64,000 nt of DNA from NCBI RefSeq assembly GCF_947499695.1, contig NZ_CANMPQ010000001.1:1426001-1490000 (forward strand). Direction: 5' to 3'. Of the stretch, positions 1-9,473 are shown piece after piece. The notes under the pieces are model-generated. The model was not told where the DNA came from. It did no database searches and saw only the letters and a program-made list of their open reading frames with translations. Numbering within the stretch: the first letter of the stretch is position 1; each line of letters opens with the position of its first letter. Made by a program: the position numbers and the translations under genes. The stretch comes from an uncultured Allomuricauda sp. (GTDB lineage Bacteria; Bacteroidota; Bacteroidia; Flavobacteriales; Flavobacteriaceae).

Positions 1-1830
1 AATGGCGTAATATGTGCCCCTGGAGGAGATGTCGACCTATCCATAAACCTACCAGAAACTCTTTTTGATATTGTTTGGACAGACAATCAGGGTAATACCG
101 TTGGTATTGGATCAGCAATCACTGCTTCGGTCACTGCTCCAACCCTATTTACTGCTACGTATGAATTCAATCCCCAGTTCTGCACATCATCTGTGATAAA
201 TTCAAATTCCGTACAGGTACAGATAGATTTTCTCCCAGAACTTGCCCAAATAGGTGTCGAAAGTACCACTTGTGACGTTTCAGGAGCTAATTATACGCTA
301 ACGGTAGAGCTTACTGGCACTTCACCTTACATGGTTATGGGCATTGGTGCACCAGGAGCGTTTAATGGTAATGTCTGGACTTCTGACCCTATTCCTGCCG
401 GTACCGATTACAACGTGGATTTTGTGGATGTAAATACCTGTTCCACATTGACAGTGTCAGATGTTGCCCCCAACTGCTGTGTGTTTCAAGTCAATTGTCC
501 CATATTTCCTCCCATGACCGTGGAATGTTACGATGACATACCAACGGCTACAAGTCTTACCGAAGTAGAGTTTGAAACTTTGGGAAATGGAAATGGTTCA
601 ATTGGGGATTTTCCCTGCGGAATCATTGAAATAACTGCCGCCAACAGTCCAGATACGGGTAACTGTGGTACAACCACCATTATCAGAACCTATACCGTTA
701 CCGAATATGAAGACACCAACGATAATGGCATTAGGGACCCAGGTGAAGTTACGGTATTGAATACTCTGAGCTGTCAACAGAACATCATGGTAATAGATAC
801 ACAAGCTCCAGTGTTTATGGAAAGTTTGCCCGCTGATATTACCGCCATTTGCAATGATATACCAATGGTAGTCACATTGACCGCTATTGACAATTGCGAC
901 TCCAATGTGCAAGTGGTATTTGATGAAGCCATTACCAATGACCTCAATTGTGCCAACGGTTATAGCATTACAAGAACTTGGACCGCAACGGACTGTACTG
1001 GCAACCCAAACACGCATACCCAAATTATTACGATTCCACCTACAGGGCCTATTATGACGGATTATGATGAAGAAATCACCGTTATCTGCGGGAAAGAAAT
1101 CCCACCTGTTCCGAATCTTGTCTTTACTGGGGGATGCGGGGACTATATGGTCAATTTTACGGAAGAGACCCTACTATCAAGCAATACGGACGACTTTATC
1201 ATAGAACGTCTTTGGGAAGTCACCGACTCTTGTGGTAATATTGAACTGTTCCAACAAATCATTACTGTAGTGCAACCTGATAGGGAATCGGTAACCATCG
1301 ACATCTGCATCATGGATGACAGTATCGATTTAATCAGTTATTTGCCTTCCTCTTTTGACGCTAACGGTACATTTGAGAATGTATCAGGAAATGAAACTTT
1401 AAATGGAAGTATTTTCAATCCTTCCCATTTTGGAGTCAGAGAGCACCATATCTCTTATAGCTCTACTGATGGTACCTGTAAATACTTTGTCGACTTCTTT
1501 ATTCGCATCAATACCGATTGTGTTCCTTGCAATACCTCTGAAATCCTTGCTTCCAATACGGTCACGGCCAACTCGGATGGGATCAATGACTTCTTCGAGA
1601 TCCAGGGAGGCGAATACTGCGACTATGTTTTTGGGTTACAGATTTTTAATCGATGGGGACAGATCATATACGAATCGGACAATTATAGGAATGATTGGAG
1701 TGGATTTTCCCCAAATAATGCCTTCGGTAGTTCGCGCACTTTGCCCTCTGGCACATACTATTACATCATATCGGTCCAAAACCAAGAGGTCGAACCCATC
1801 AATGGATTCATCTATCTAGGTGCGGATTAA
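1..1830 (+). CDS. T9SS type B gliding-motility adhesin, C-terminal part (5' end outside window)
   Basis: The reading frame is open from the first base of the window, so this is the 3' part of a longer gene; the GTG near 193 is only an internal codon. What is visible is a cysteine-rich run of immunoglobulin/HYR-like modules (for example around 790-1040, with the typical phrase on closing of a Greek-key module, DTQAPVF, and a TATDC element). The last ~85 residues form the gliding-motility-associated C-terminal domain: NTVTANSDGIND, then FNRWGQIIYES, then SGTYYYII and GFIYL near the stop. That domain is the type B sorting signal that sends proteins through the type IX secretion system to the cell surface. 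The next gene encodes a PorP/SprF protein, the usual partner of such SprB-like adhesins. The protein is probably very large, repetitive and surface-anchored. What it binds cannot be told from here. Confidence 0.9.
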   Translation, partial: NGVICAPGGDVDLSINLPETLFDIVWTDNQGNTVGIGSAITASVTAPTLFTATYEFNPQFCTSSVINSNSVQVQIDFLPELAQIGVESTTCDVSGANYTLTVELTGTSPYMVMGIGAPGAFNGNVWTSDPIPAGTDYNVDFVDVNTCSTLTVSDVAPNCCVFQVNCPIFPPMTVECYDDIPTATSLTEVEFETLGNGNGSIGDFPCGIIEITAANSPDTGNCGTTTIIRTYTVTEYEDTNDNGIRDPGEVTVLNTLSCQQNIMVIDTQAPVFMESLPADITAICNDIPMVVTLTAIDNCDSNVQVVFDEAITNDLNCANGYSITRTWTATDCTGNPNTHTQIITIPPTGPIMTDYDEEITVICGKEIPPVPNLVFTGGCGDYMVNFTEETLLSSNTDDFIIERLWEVTDSCGNIELFQQIITVVQPDRESVTIDICIMDDSIDLISYLPSSFDANGTFENVSGNETLNGSIFNPSHFGVREHHISYSSTDGTCKYFVDFFIRINTDCVPCNTSEILASNTVTANSDGINDFFEIQGGEYCDYVFGLQIFNRWGQIIYESDNYRNDWSGFSPNNAFGSSRTLPSGTYYYIISVQNQEVEPINGFIYLGAD

Positions 1831-1898
1831 GATGACAAATAACAATACTATGAACCCCAAATTAATATACTATCGATTACAGATAGTAAAACTAAACC

Positions 1899-2816
1899 AT
1901 GGAAAGCATGAAAACCATAGATAAATATCTAATTGCAGTCATAACACTGTACGGCTTGGCGGTAAGTGGGCAACAATTGCCACAGTTCACGCAATACATG
2001 TTCAATACGATTTCTGTTAACCCTGCCTATGCAGGAAGCAGGGAAGGAATCAATGTAACGGCCTTGCACCGTAACCAGTGGGCAGGTCTTAACGGAAACC
2101 CGACCACCAGTACCTTTTCGTTCCATACCCCTTTGAACAACGAACGTGTGGGCCTGGGTCTATCCTATATTTCCGACCAATTGGGTTTTGAGAGTACCAA
2201 CTATGTATATGGTGATTTTTCATATACCGTTCCCGTGACTGAGGAAGCGAAGCTCTCATTTGGACTTAAGGCAGGGCTCACCAATTATAAATTGGAAAAC
2301 CCTGATCTAAGCGACCCTTTCTTTAGCAGCAATTTCAACAGCTGGAAACCAAATTTTGGCGCGGGCGCCTACTTAAGTAGTAATAGATGGTATGTTGGCT
2401 TCTCATCACCAAGGATATTGAACACCGATCTGAACGAGGGAGAATTCCAAGCTTTGGAAAGGAACAATTACTATGCGATTGGAGGGCTCGTCCTTGATCT
2501 TTCCGCTGACATTAAATTCCGTCCCGCTTTTATTACAAAGTTCACCAGCGGGGCACCTTCGACCTACGATATTACATCCAGCTTTTTATTTAATGAAAAA
2601 CTATGGGTCGGTGCCTCCTACAGGTTCAATGATGCTTCCAATTTCGGGGCTTTCGTGGATTTTCAAATCTCCAATACCATACGATTGGGCTACGCCTATG
2701 ACCTGCCAACTTCCATTATCAGACCTTATTCTGGCGGGACGCATGAGGCCATTCTAATTTTTGAACCAAGATTGCCCAAAAAGACCCGTTTGTATAGATC
2801 CCCCAGATACTTTTAA
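1899..2816 (+). CDS. PorP/SprF family type IX secretion outer-membrane protein
   Basis: 305 residues, the normal family length. It starts with a signal peptide and continues with the family hallmark (QQLPQFTQYMFN then NPAYAG, residues ~25-45) and NQWAGLNGNP shortly after. The rest alternates short beta strands as expected of an outer-membrane barrel and ends in an aromatic residue. PorP/SprF proteins bind type B sorting domains and tether or help secrete the partner adhesin. The gene lies 68 bp after the adhesin with the type B signal, so the two form the common adhesin-SprF pair. A second in-frame ATG at 1908 (MKTIDKYL) gives a more typical signal peptide and may be the true start. Probably co-transcribed with the OmpA-family gene 11 bp downstream. 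Confidence 0.92.
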   Translation: MESMKTIDKYLIAVITLYGLAVSGQQLPQFTQYMFNTISVNPAYAGSREGINVTALHRNQWAGLNGNPTTSTFSFHTPLNNERVGLGLSYISDQLGFESTNYVYGDFSYTVPVTEEAKLSFGLKAGLTNYKLENPDLSDPFFSSNFNSWKPNFGAGAYLSSNRWYVGFSSPRILNTDLNEGEFQALERNNYYAIGGLVLDLSADIKFRPAFITKFTSGAPSTYDITSSFLFNEKLWVGASYRFNDASNFGAFVDFQISNTIRLGYAYDLPTSIIRPYSGGTHEAILIFEPRLPKKTRLYRSPRYF

Positions 2817-2827
2817 ACCTATATATC

Positions 2828-4813
2828 ATGAAACATTATAGCACCACTTCTGTTTTTATGTTACTTGCTCTTTTTGGGGCACTGTCACTGAATGCACAAT
2901 CCATTATCCAAAAAAGAGCAGATCAGTTATTCTACAAATTCGCCTACGCCAAGGCAATCCCTGAATACGAAAAAATGACTGATGGGAAAAATGCACTGCA
3001 CGCTCATCAACGTTTGGCGGAATGTCATTTATTCTTACGGGACTTTGAAAAAGCCTTGCCCCATTTTGAGCAGTTCATCCATGAACCAGATACGCCAACC
3101 AATTATTATTTCGAGTATGCCATGGCGTTGAAAAGTTCCGGGCAAGAAAAAGCAGCATTGAAATGGTTGAAACGCTACGGGAAATTACATAGGAAAGACA
3201 CCAGGGTCAAACAGTTTTTAAAGGATGGTAATTTGGCCTCTGTAGTTTTCAATAGCAAAGAACAATATGACCTCGAACCCGTTCATTTCAACACCGAGTA
3301 TAGCGAGTTTGGGGCTTTCGTCCATGATGGCCAACTTTATTTCAGCTCCAGTCGTAGGGAAAAGTCCTTCAAAAATAACTATAGTTGGAACGACGAACCC
3401 TGGTTGGATATTTTTCAAATCACTGAAGGTAGCACAACGGAAGTACCTCGTAGGTTTGAAGGAGAAATCAATTCCAGGTTCCATGAAAGCTCTATGGTCT
3501 TTTCCACAGATTATAAGAATGATACCATTATTTACTTCACTCGAAGTAATTATTTCAACAATAAGGAGAGTTTTTCCACGAGAAGAACGGAGGATAGAAA
3601 CATAGAAAAACGAAATAATCTGAAAATCTTCAGAGCAGATAAAGTCGATGGCCATTGGAAGGTCATCCGAGGCTTAAAAACCAACGCTGACCATTATTCC
3701 AATGGACACCCATCGGTAAACTCCAGTAGAACTCTATTATATTTTGCTTCGGACCAACCTGGTGGATATGGGGGAACGGACATTTACTATTGTAAGATCC
3801 ATCCAAGGGGAGGTGTGGGACATCCTATAAACGCAGGACCGATTGTAAACACCTCAGGTAACGAAATGTTTCCTTATGTAAACAATGAGGGGCAACTTTT
3901 CTTCTCTTCTGATGGCCACGTGGGCTATGGACAATTGGATGTCTTTGCCACAGTAGCCGATGAAAATGGAATTATCAAAGAAGTCGTGAACTTGGGAAAA
4001 CCTATGAACAGTGAAAAAGATGATTTTGGGTACTATGCTCTGGACAATGGAATTGATGGCTACGTAAGTTCCAATAGAAAGGGAGGTGAGGGGAGTGATG
4101 ATATTTACAAATTTAGGCTTACCCCGCCATTGGACATTGAAGGAACAGTAACTGACGCCATAAATCTAAGAGTATTGGATAGTGTGCAGATATCGCTATA
4201 TGATCAGAGCACTGGTGATTTGATCCATAAGGTCATCACCGATGAAAATGGGAGGTATAAAATGCCACTTGATAGGCATAGGGTATACATGATAGAGGCC
4301 GTACGCAAAACACATCCCCATGAGCATGTGTACTTTAATACTTCAATAACGCCAAGGGCTACAGAGCGTATTTACAAGGATATCCCGTTGGAGCCCGTGT
4401 TGGATTTGAAGATCCTGGCTGACCTTAACAAAATATACTTTGATTTTGACAAAAGTAACATTAGGCCAGATGCGGCCATGGAACTTGACAAAGTAATCAA
4501 ATTAATGACAGAAATCTATCCTGAAATGACCATACGTCTAGAATCCCATACTGATCCTGTGGGCAGCCATACCTACAATGATAACTTGTCAGAAGCCCGT
4601 GCCAAATCAACGTATGAATATTTGATAGCCAACGGGGTCCCTAAAAACCAAATCCTATCCTATAAAGGCTATGGAAAGCGCCAACCGATTAATGATTGCA
4701 TGGGAATTGGGAATTGTTCTGCAGAAGAATTGGAGCTTAATAGAAGAACGGAATTTCCAATCATTCAAATAAGTAAAGGCCAACCTACCAGCTTGCTGAC
4801 CAAAGAGAGGTAG
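2828..4813 (+). CDS. OmpA-family protein with TPR, WD40-like (PD40) propeller and peptidoglycan-binding domain
   Basis: 661 residues. Order of parts: signal peptide (1-23); TPR-like helices (~25-120); a beta-propeller of PD40 repeats (~150-430; phrases such as YFSSSRRE, LYFASDQPGGYGGTDIYY and LFFSSDGHVGYGQLDVF); a carboxypeptidase-regulatory-like beta sandwich (~435-520, with a DENGRYKMPL turn); and a C-terminal OmpA domain (~527-650) with IYFDFDKSNIRPDA, SHTDPVG, NDNLSEARA and NRRTEF. The Asp and Arg of the last two motifs are the residues that hold peptidoglycan in this family. Such proteins sit in the periplasm or outer membrane next to PorP/SprF and are thought to anchor T9SS-delivered structures to the cell wall. 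Its place as third gene of the adhesin-SprF-OmpA triplet supports that. The precise partner is an inference. Confidence 0.9.
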   Translation: MKHYSTTSVFMLLALFGALSLNAQSIIQKRADQLFYKFAYAKAIPEYEKMTDGKNALHAHQRLAECHLFLRDFEKALPHFEQFIHEPDTPTNYYFEYAMALKSSGQEKAALKWLKRYGKLHRKDTRVKQFLKDGNLASVVFNSKEQYDLEPVHFNTEYSEFGAFVHDGQLYFSSSRREKSFKNNYSWNDEPWLDIFQITEGSTTEVPRRFEGEINSRFHESSMVFSTDYKNDTIIYFTRSNYFNNKESFSTRRTEDRNIEKRNNLKIFRADKVDGHWKVIRGLKTNADHYSNGHPSVNSSRTLLYFASDQPGGYGGTDIYYCKIHPRGGVGHPINAGPIVNTSGNEMFPYVNNEGQLFFSSDGHVGYGQLDVFATVADENGIIKEVVNLGKPMNSEKDDFGYYALDNGIDGYVSSNRKGGEGSDDIYKFRLTPPLDIEGTVTDAINLRVLDSVQISLYDQSTGDLIHKVITDENGRYKMPLDRHRVYMIEAVRKTHPHEHVYFNTSITPRATERIYKDIPLEPVLDLKILADLNKIYFDFDKSNIRPDAAMELDKVIKLMTEIYPEMTIRLESHTDPVGSHTYNDNLSEARAKSTYEYLIANGVPKNQILSYKGYGKRQPINDCMGIGNCSAEELELNRRTEFPIIQISKGQPTSLLTKER

Positions 4814-4846
4814 TTTTTCCATAAAATGGACAAAGCAAAACGATAG

Positions 4847-5404
4847 ATGAATCAAAAAGCCCTTTTATCAAACGATAAATTGAGAAAAACCATCAGTGGG
4901 ATATTTTTGGACCAAAAACCATATGTAAGAAATACCTTTAATAGCACAAAGGAATTTAATCGGATGTCTCCGACCAAGCCCTCAAATACTTCTCAAGAAG
5001 CGCATAAAACCCTTTTACCCAAACCATTTACTATGCAGGAAACCATAGATTTTATAATATATGACAGGCAGGGGCCTATGAGCAACGCAATCAAGCATGT
5101 ATTAAAAAACACCAAAATCCGCATACATCGTTTAAAAAAGGTCAATGAAATAAAAAATACGCTTCAGATAATGGCAACTACGGATTTTATTTTTATCCTG
5201 TTCGTCTTTAATGAAGTCTTTGAATTTATTGATTATTTGGAGTTGGAAAAGCTTGATGTTCCAATTGTTTTTGCACCTACAAATAAGCGTTGCTATGAAA
5301 GGCTCTGTGAAATTGAGGGAATCTGGATTATGGACGTATCCAGAAACAAGCAAGAATATATTCAGCAAATAACTGATTTTTTAAGGATATTGCAACATAA
5401 TTAA
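4847..5404 (+). CDS. Receiver-like protein without an evident phospho-acceptor (unknown function)
   Basis: 185 residues; ATG at 4847 directly after an in-frame TAG. No signal peptide. The first ~60 residues are polar and look unstructured. From ~63 on there is an alternating beta/alpha pattern like a response-regulator receiver domain: TIDFIIYD (strand 1), DFIFILFVF (strand 3), VPIVFAPTN (strand 4) and WIMDVS (strand 5). The position after strand 3, where the phosphorylated Asp normally lies, reads LFVFNE, so that residue appears to be missing, and the acidic pair after strand 1 is weak. It could therefore be a pseudo-receiver acting through protein contacts. It lies 33 bp after the OmpA-family gene and 62 bp before a LytTR response regulator, consistent with one transcript. 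An internal ATG at 5033 would give only the receiver-like part. The family assignment is by fold pattern only. Confidence 0.6.
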   Translation: MNQKALLSNDKLRKTISGIFLDQKPYVRNTFNSTKEFNRMSPTKPSNTSQEAHKTLLPKPFTMQETIDFIIYDRQGPMSNAIKHVLKNTKIRIHRLKKVNEIKNTLQIMATTDFIFILFVFNEVFEFIDYLELEKLDVPIVFAPTNKRCYERLCEIEGIWIMDVSRNKQEYIQQITDFLRILQHN

Positions 5405-5466
5405 ATGACCCTCTACAGATTACCAGGAAAATTCCAGTTATAATTAACATATAATACAGCTTAAAA

Positions 5467-6195
5467 ATGACATTTGCAATTATTGACGATACGGTTTCAG
5501 ATATAGAATATTGCAAAGAGCTTTTGGCAAAAAACTTTGATAACTTTGAGCTTTTAGAATGTTTCTCAGACCCAATAGCTGGACTTGATTATGTCAATGA
5601 GCACAAACCAGATGTATTGATCTTAGATATGGAAATGCCCGACTTAAGTGGCTTAGACCTCATAAAACAACTTAAATCACCCAACACAGAGGTGGTTTTT
5701 TACACGTCCCACTCGGATTTTGCTCTTGATGCCTATCGGAGTTTTGCTCTTGGCTTTTTATTGAAACCTATCAATGAGGCTGAATTTGTAGGTATCATCA
5801 CGAAAGCTATGCAGAGAATGGAAAGCAGTAAAAAATGGCCCAAAGAAAAAGATAATTTAAAAATCGAGCTCCAAGCATTGGAAAATAAAAAAGTGGCTAT
5901 ACCCACCATGGGATGTACTTACTTTCCAAAGATTATGGACATTGTGCGTTTAGAGAGCGTGGACAGCTATGCCAAAATACATTTGGCGGATGGCAATATC
6001 CATTTGAGTTCTTATGGCATCAAACATTTTGAAAAGTCCTTGACCGCTCCGTTATTTTTTAGAGTTCATAAATCTCATTTGGTCAATTTAAAGAGAGTGG
6101 ACAGATTTTTTCCAGATGGCACATTGATCATGGATACAGGGGATAGAATTCCTGTGGCCAGAAGAAGAAGGGCAGAGCTTTTAGAACTTTTCTAA
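5467..6195 (+). CDS. LytTR-family response regulator
   Basis: 242 residues. An N-terminal receiver domain (1-~120) has the acidic pair D7-D8, the phospho-acceptor D54 in LILDMEMPDLSG, the Thr/Ser switch in FYTSHSDFA and a Lys in LLKPIN. A C-terminal LytTR DNA-binding domain (~140-242) has the canonical FFRVHKSHLVNL segment and a basic tail (PVARRRRAELL). LytTR proteins bind pairs of 9-bp direct repeats about two helical turns apart. The partner kinase is almost certainly the LytS-like propeller sensor encoded convergently 26 bp downstream. A matching direct repeat lies beyond that kinase gene at 9743-9772. Regulation of the upstream T9SS genes is possible but nothing in the sequence shows it directly. 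Confidence 0.93.
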   Translation: MTFAIIDDTVSDIEYCKELLAKNFDNFELLECFSDPIAGLDYVNEHKPDVLILDMEMPDLSGLDLIKQLKSPNTEVVFYTSHSDFALDAYRSFALGFLLKPINEAEFVGIITKAMQRMESSKKWPKEKDNLKIELQALENKKVAIPTMGCTYFPKIMDIVRLESVDSYAKIHLADGNIHLSSYGIKHFEKSLTAPLFFRVHKSHLVNLKRVDRFFPDGTLIMDTGDRIPVARRRRAELLELF

Positions 6196-6221
6196 CCTCC
6201 ATGATTTATTAATTAAAAAAC

Positions 6222-9200
6222 TCATATTCTGGTGTATGGAATTCTGACAATCACCCTTGTTCCCGACTTTTGTCCGTCGGTAAGATCTTGAAACCTAATT
6301 TCGTATTCCCCATTCCTTTGATTTATTTGGTTCATAAGGTTTAACCGTTCTTTCAATATTTGAGATGCATACGATTGGTGCTGATCGCCATTCATCTCTT
6401 TTGTTGTCATAATTCCCAATCCATTATCTTCGACACTAAAAATCAATTGCTGGGAAAGGCTCGATTTTTTAATTTTTAAGACAATTTTTTTTTCTGTCTG
6501 ATTTTCAGTAAAACCGTGTATTATTGAATTCTCAATGATAGGTTGCAAAATCATAGGAGGGATTACAAGGTCATCCAAATCAATATCAGCCTCACATTTC
6601 ACTATTAAAGTAACATCAATAGCATTGTCAATGTTACTCAAAGTAACATAACTTTTGATAAAGTCAATTTCCTTGGAGAGCTGTATGCGCTCATTTCTGG
6701 TAACGTCTAATGTAAGTCTAGTGAGTTTGGAAAAAAGGGTCACATAATGTTCCAATCCCTTTGTTCTGTCATTTCTTAATCTATTTCGTATCTCGTTCAA
6801 AGCATTGAATATGAAATGGGGATTCATTTGGGATATCAATGTTTTCCTTTCCAATTCAATCAATGCCAGGTTTAGGGCATATTTTTTTTTCACTTTGTTG
6901 CCATAACTCAGCACTAAAAAAAGTAATAGCCCCACTAAGAGAAATCCACTTAAAATTAAAAACCAAGATTGCTTATAAAAAACTTCCGCTATATTCAAAT
7001 CATAAACCAGTTCGTCAATCGATTCGACACCAGTTGAATTCAACCCTTTAATCCTTAAAACATGATTACCTGGGGGTATGGACAACAGCTTCAGAGTAGT
7101 CTGGCTTCCCAGATTCACCCAATCATCGGTGACTCCGTCCAATCTATAAGCATATTTGTTGGCATCTGTATTATAACAGTCGTTAATGGTATAGGATATT
7201 GAAAATGAACTTTTATCATAGGGAAGATTAAAGCTGTGAGTATCCTTGTCAATAACATCAAGCTTCATTTCTTTCTCCTCCTGGGCATCATAATATTCGA
7301 ATTTGGTGGGGAATATTCTGATTTCCTGGGATTGAACAGTCTCAGCAACGCTGTCAAAAGTGATTAATCCGTTAATCCCTCCAAAGAATAAATTGCCTGA
7401 TGAAGACCGGTAATATGAACTTGGATTAAAATCATTAAAAGGTAGTCCATCTTCCACGTAAAATGAGGTGATCTTTTTTAAATCTTTCTCATACTGGTAA
7501 AGCCCGTTACGAGTACTGAACCATAAATTTCCATCGATATCCTCCAAAATTCCCAACACATTTAGATTGGTAAGACCATGAGCTTCGTTTATCACTGTCA
7601 ATTCTTTCAAATTCTTGTCTATGTGCACTGCTCCTTTGTCTGTACCTAGCCAAATATTTTCTTGCCTATCAACAAAAATCAAATTTACCTTGTTAGATGG
7701 AAGAGCCAGTTTACCTTCAGTAGAATCGTTGTTTAACTGTAAAAAAGTATCAGAATCAATATATTTTATAATGAGTCCGTTCGCATCAGTACCAATAAAG
7801 AGTCTGTTTTTGGCCCTATGAAGGTCCCAAATAAAAAGTTCCCTATTGTTCTCAACGATCGGAATGGGTAGCTCCCGGAATTTGTTTTGTTCCGTGTTGA
7901 ATTCGTGAAGGCCATAATGACTGGAAAGCAATAAGGTAGAGTCCGAAGATTGCAGGAGATCATAGTAATGCAAACTTGGCAACCTCCAGTGCGAGTTAAA
8001 TAAGTGAACCTCCTCAATCTTATTTTTAATGTAATTTATTTTGACAAGCTTATTACTCTCCCCTAGGCACCAGGCTGTGGAATCACTGACTTTTAAAAAA
8101 GATTTCTGGTAACCCAGCTCCATCCTATCAAAAACCTTTGCTGTTTCATAAGGGCTTTTGTTATAAGGATCATCGGAAGGGGTAAGCTTAAACACCCCTT
8201 CATCAGTGGCTGCAAGGATTTCTTTATTGGGAAGCTCCAAAAAACCCCTTACATCAATCCTTTGACCCTCATTGTAATTAAGTATCCTACTAAAATTATT
8301 CTTGCTGAACTTTATTTTGCTTATGTGGTCATCGCTACTGACATAAATGATACCGTTTTTATCGATTTCAATATCATCGATTAAATTGGGAAATGGAATC
8401 TCATATGTTTTTTTTAGATGAAGACTCCCGTTCATTTCCATCATTTTGAATAGTGATAATTTTTTTCCCAAGTCTTCGATACCAATGAGGTCGGCATGAT
8501 TTTTTAGTACAGGGTTATCCTCTTCCTTGATGAGAATCATCTCTTGAATAGGTAAGCTAAGTACTTGAATATCCAAATCTTTTATGAAATGGGTTTTAAA
8601 AATACTTCCCTCATAGCTATACTGCGTTTCAATAGATTCCGAGAGGAAGTCACCATTGTCCGTAATCAATAGGCCATCACCTCCATTATGTTGCCATTCA
8701 GGATGCAAATAACCACCATGAAAATAGTTAAGTGTCGAAGTGAAATCAGCAATTAACGTGGCCTTCCCTTTGTCCAGGACAAATAGCTTACGTCCCTGTC
8801 TAATTAGAAATTTATCACAATCGATCATTCTTTCAAACTGCAGAAAATTCCTTAAAAAATATGCATCGTCTGCATATCTTGGTTCAATTCCAGGAACCTT
8901 ATATTCAGTGACTACCAAAGAGGAATCAACTTTTAAAATAATATTATCCACCCGGGCGCCAGCAGCAATCCATAGGTTTCCATCGCAATCTTCGATAAAG
9001 GAGTTTGCCTGCAGTTCTAACCCTTTTAAAAAAAGTTTGAATTCTATTCGATTAGAACTAACATCTAAAGTTTCGCTGGATACAAAGATTCCCGTAGTTC
9101 CCGATACCCATACTCTCCGCTTGCTATCAATAAAAAAATCATGTATAAGTTTGGGTAGGTTATCCGTGTTTTTATCTATAAAAGGGCTGATAACATTATA

Positions 9201-9473
9201 GGAGCCGAAGTCCTTTACAAAACCATTAAAAGTAGAATACCATAGAAATCCATCATCATCCATCTGCATGAAATTCTTGTACTTATGGGATTCCCCGTTT
9301 GGATTAATTTTAATATCCCTTATCGTATAATCCTGTGCTCGGGCAACACCCAAAATCAAAAAAAAGCTAAATAGAATAATATGTCTGTATGGTATCCTCA
9401 AGTTGTTTAAATGGTTGGTAAATGACCCAAAAGTTTGGATTGTAGCAAATCTCAACAAACCATATGTTTGCAT
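6222..9473 (-). CDS. Two-component propeller sensor histidine kinase (LytS-type His kinase domain)
   Basis: 1083 residues. The N-terminal ~47 residues contain a hydrophobic signal segment ending in VARAQ. Then come two-component-regulator propeller repeats (~50-720; phrases such as DDDGFLWYST, DRQENIWLGTD, DIDGNLWFSTRNGLY), a Y_Y_Y-type beta sandwich (~745-830, with YAYRLDGVTDDWV), one membrane helix (~834-857) and a cytoplasmic kinase core. The phosphorylated His is H886 in SQMNPHFIFNALN, typical of the LytS/His_kinase family. The ATP-binding part has PPMILQPIIENSIIHG and a VEDNGLGI box. The extracytoplasmic propellers should sense a ligand, as in Bacteroidetes nutrient sensors. No fused DNA-binding domain is present, so it should act through the convergent LytTR regulator at 5467-6195. 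The start shown is the only Met before the signal segment. Confidence 0.92.
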   Translation of the reverse strand: MQTYGLLRFATIQTFGSFTNHLNNLRIPYRHIILFSFFLILGVARAQDYTIRDIKINPNGESHKYKNFMQMDDDGFLWYSTFNGFVKDFGSYNVISPFIDKNTDNLPKLIHDFFIDSKRRVWVSGTTGIFVSSETLDVSSNRIEFKLFLKGLELQANSFIEDCDGNLWIAAGARVDNIILKVDSSLVVTEYKVPGIEPRYADDAYFLRNFLQFERMIDCDKFLIRQGRKLFVLDKGKATLIADFTSTLNYFHGGYLHPEWQHNGGDGLLITDNGDFLSESIETQYSYEGSIFKTHFIKDLDIQVLSLPIQEMILIKEEDNPVLKNHADLIGIEDLGKKLSLFKMMEMNGSLHLKKTYEIPFPNLIDDIEIDKNGIIYVSSDDHISKIKFSKNNFSRILNYNEGQRIDVRGFLELPNKEILAATDEGVFKLTPSDDPYNKSPYETAKVFDRMELGYQKSFLKVSDSTAWCLGESNKLVKINYIKNKIEEVHLFNSHWRLPSLHYYDLLQSSDSTLLLSSHYGLHEFNTEQNKFRELPIPIVENNRELFIWDLHRAKNRLFIGTDANGLIIKYIDSDTFLQLNNDSTEGKLALPSNKVNLIFVDRQENIWLGTDKGAVHIDKNLKELTVINEAHGLTNLNVLGILEDIDGNLWFSTRNGLYQYEKDLKKITSFYVEDGLPFNDFNPSSYYRSSSGNLFFGGINGLITFDSVAETVQSQEIRIFPTKFEYYDAQEEKEMKLDVIDKDTHSFNLPYDKSSFSISYTINDCYNTDANKYAYRLDGVTDDWVNLGSQTTLKLLSIPPGNHVLRIKGLNSTGVESIDELVYDLNIAEVFYKQSWFLILSGFLLVGLLLFLVLSYGNKVKKKYALNLALIELERKTLISQMNPHFIFNALNEIRNRLRNDRTKGLEHYVTLFSKLTRLTLDVTRNERIQLSKEIDFIKSYVTLSNIDNAIDVTLIVKCEADIDLDDLVIPPMILQPIIENSIIHGFTENQTEKKIVLKIKKSSLSQQLIFSVEDNGLGIMTTKEMNGDQHQSYASQILKERLNLMNQINQRNGEYEIRFQDLTDGQKSGTRVIVRIPYTRI

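Noticed and set aside
598..1023. Long antisense frames inside real genes (also 3218-3655, 37349-37819, 24166-24579, 8740-9201)
   Set aside because: They are shadows of strongly supported genes on the other strand; the opposite-strand protein has clear domains and these have none.
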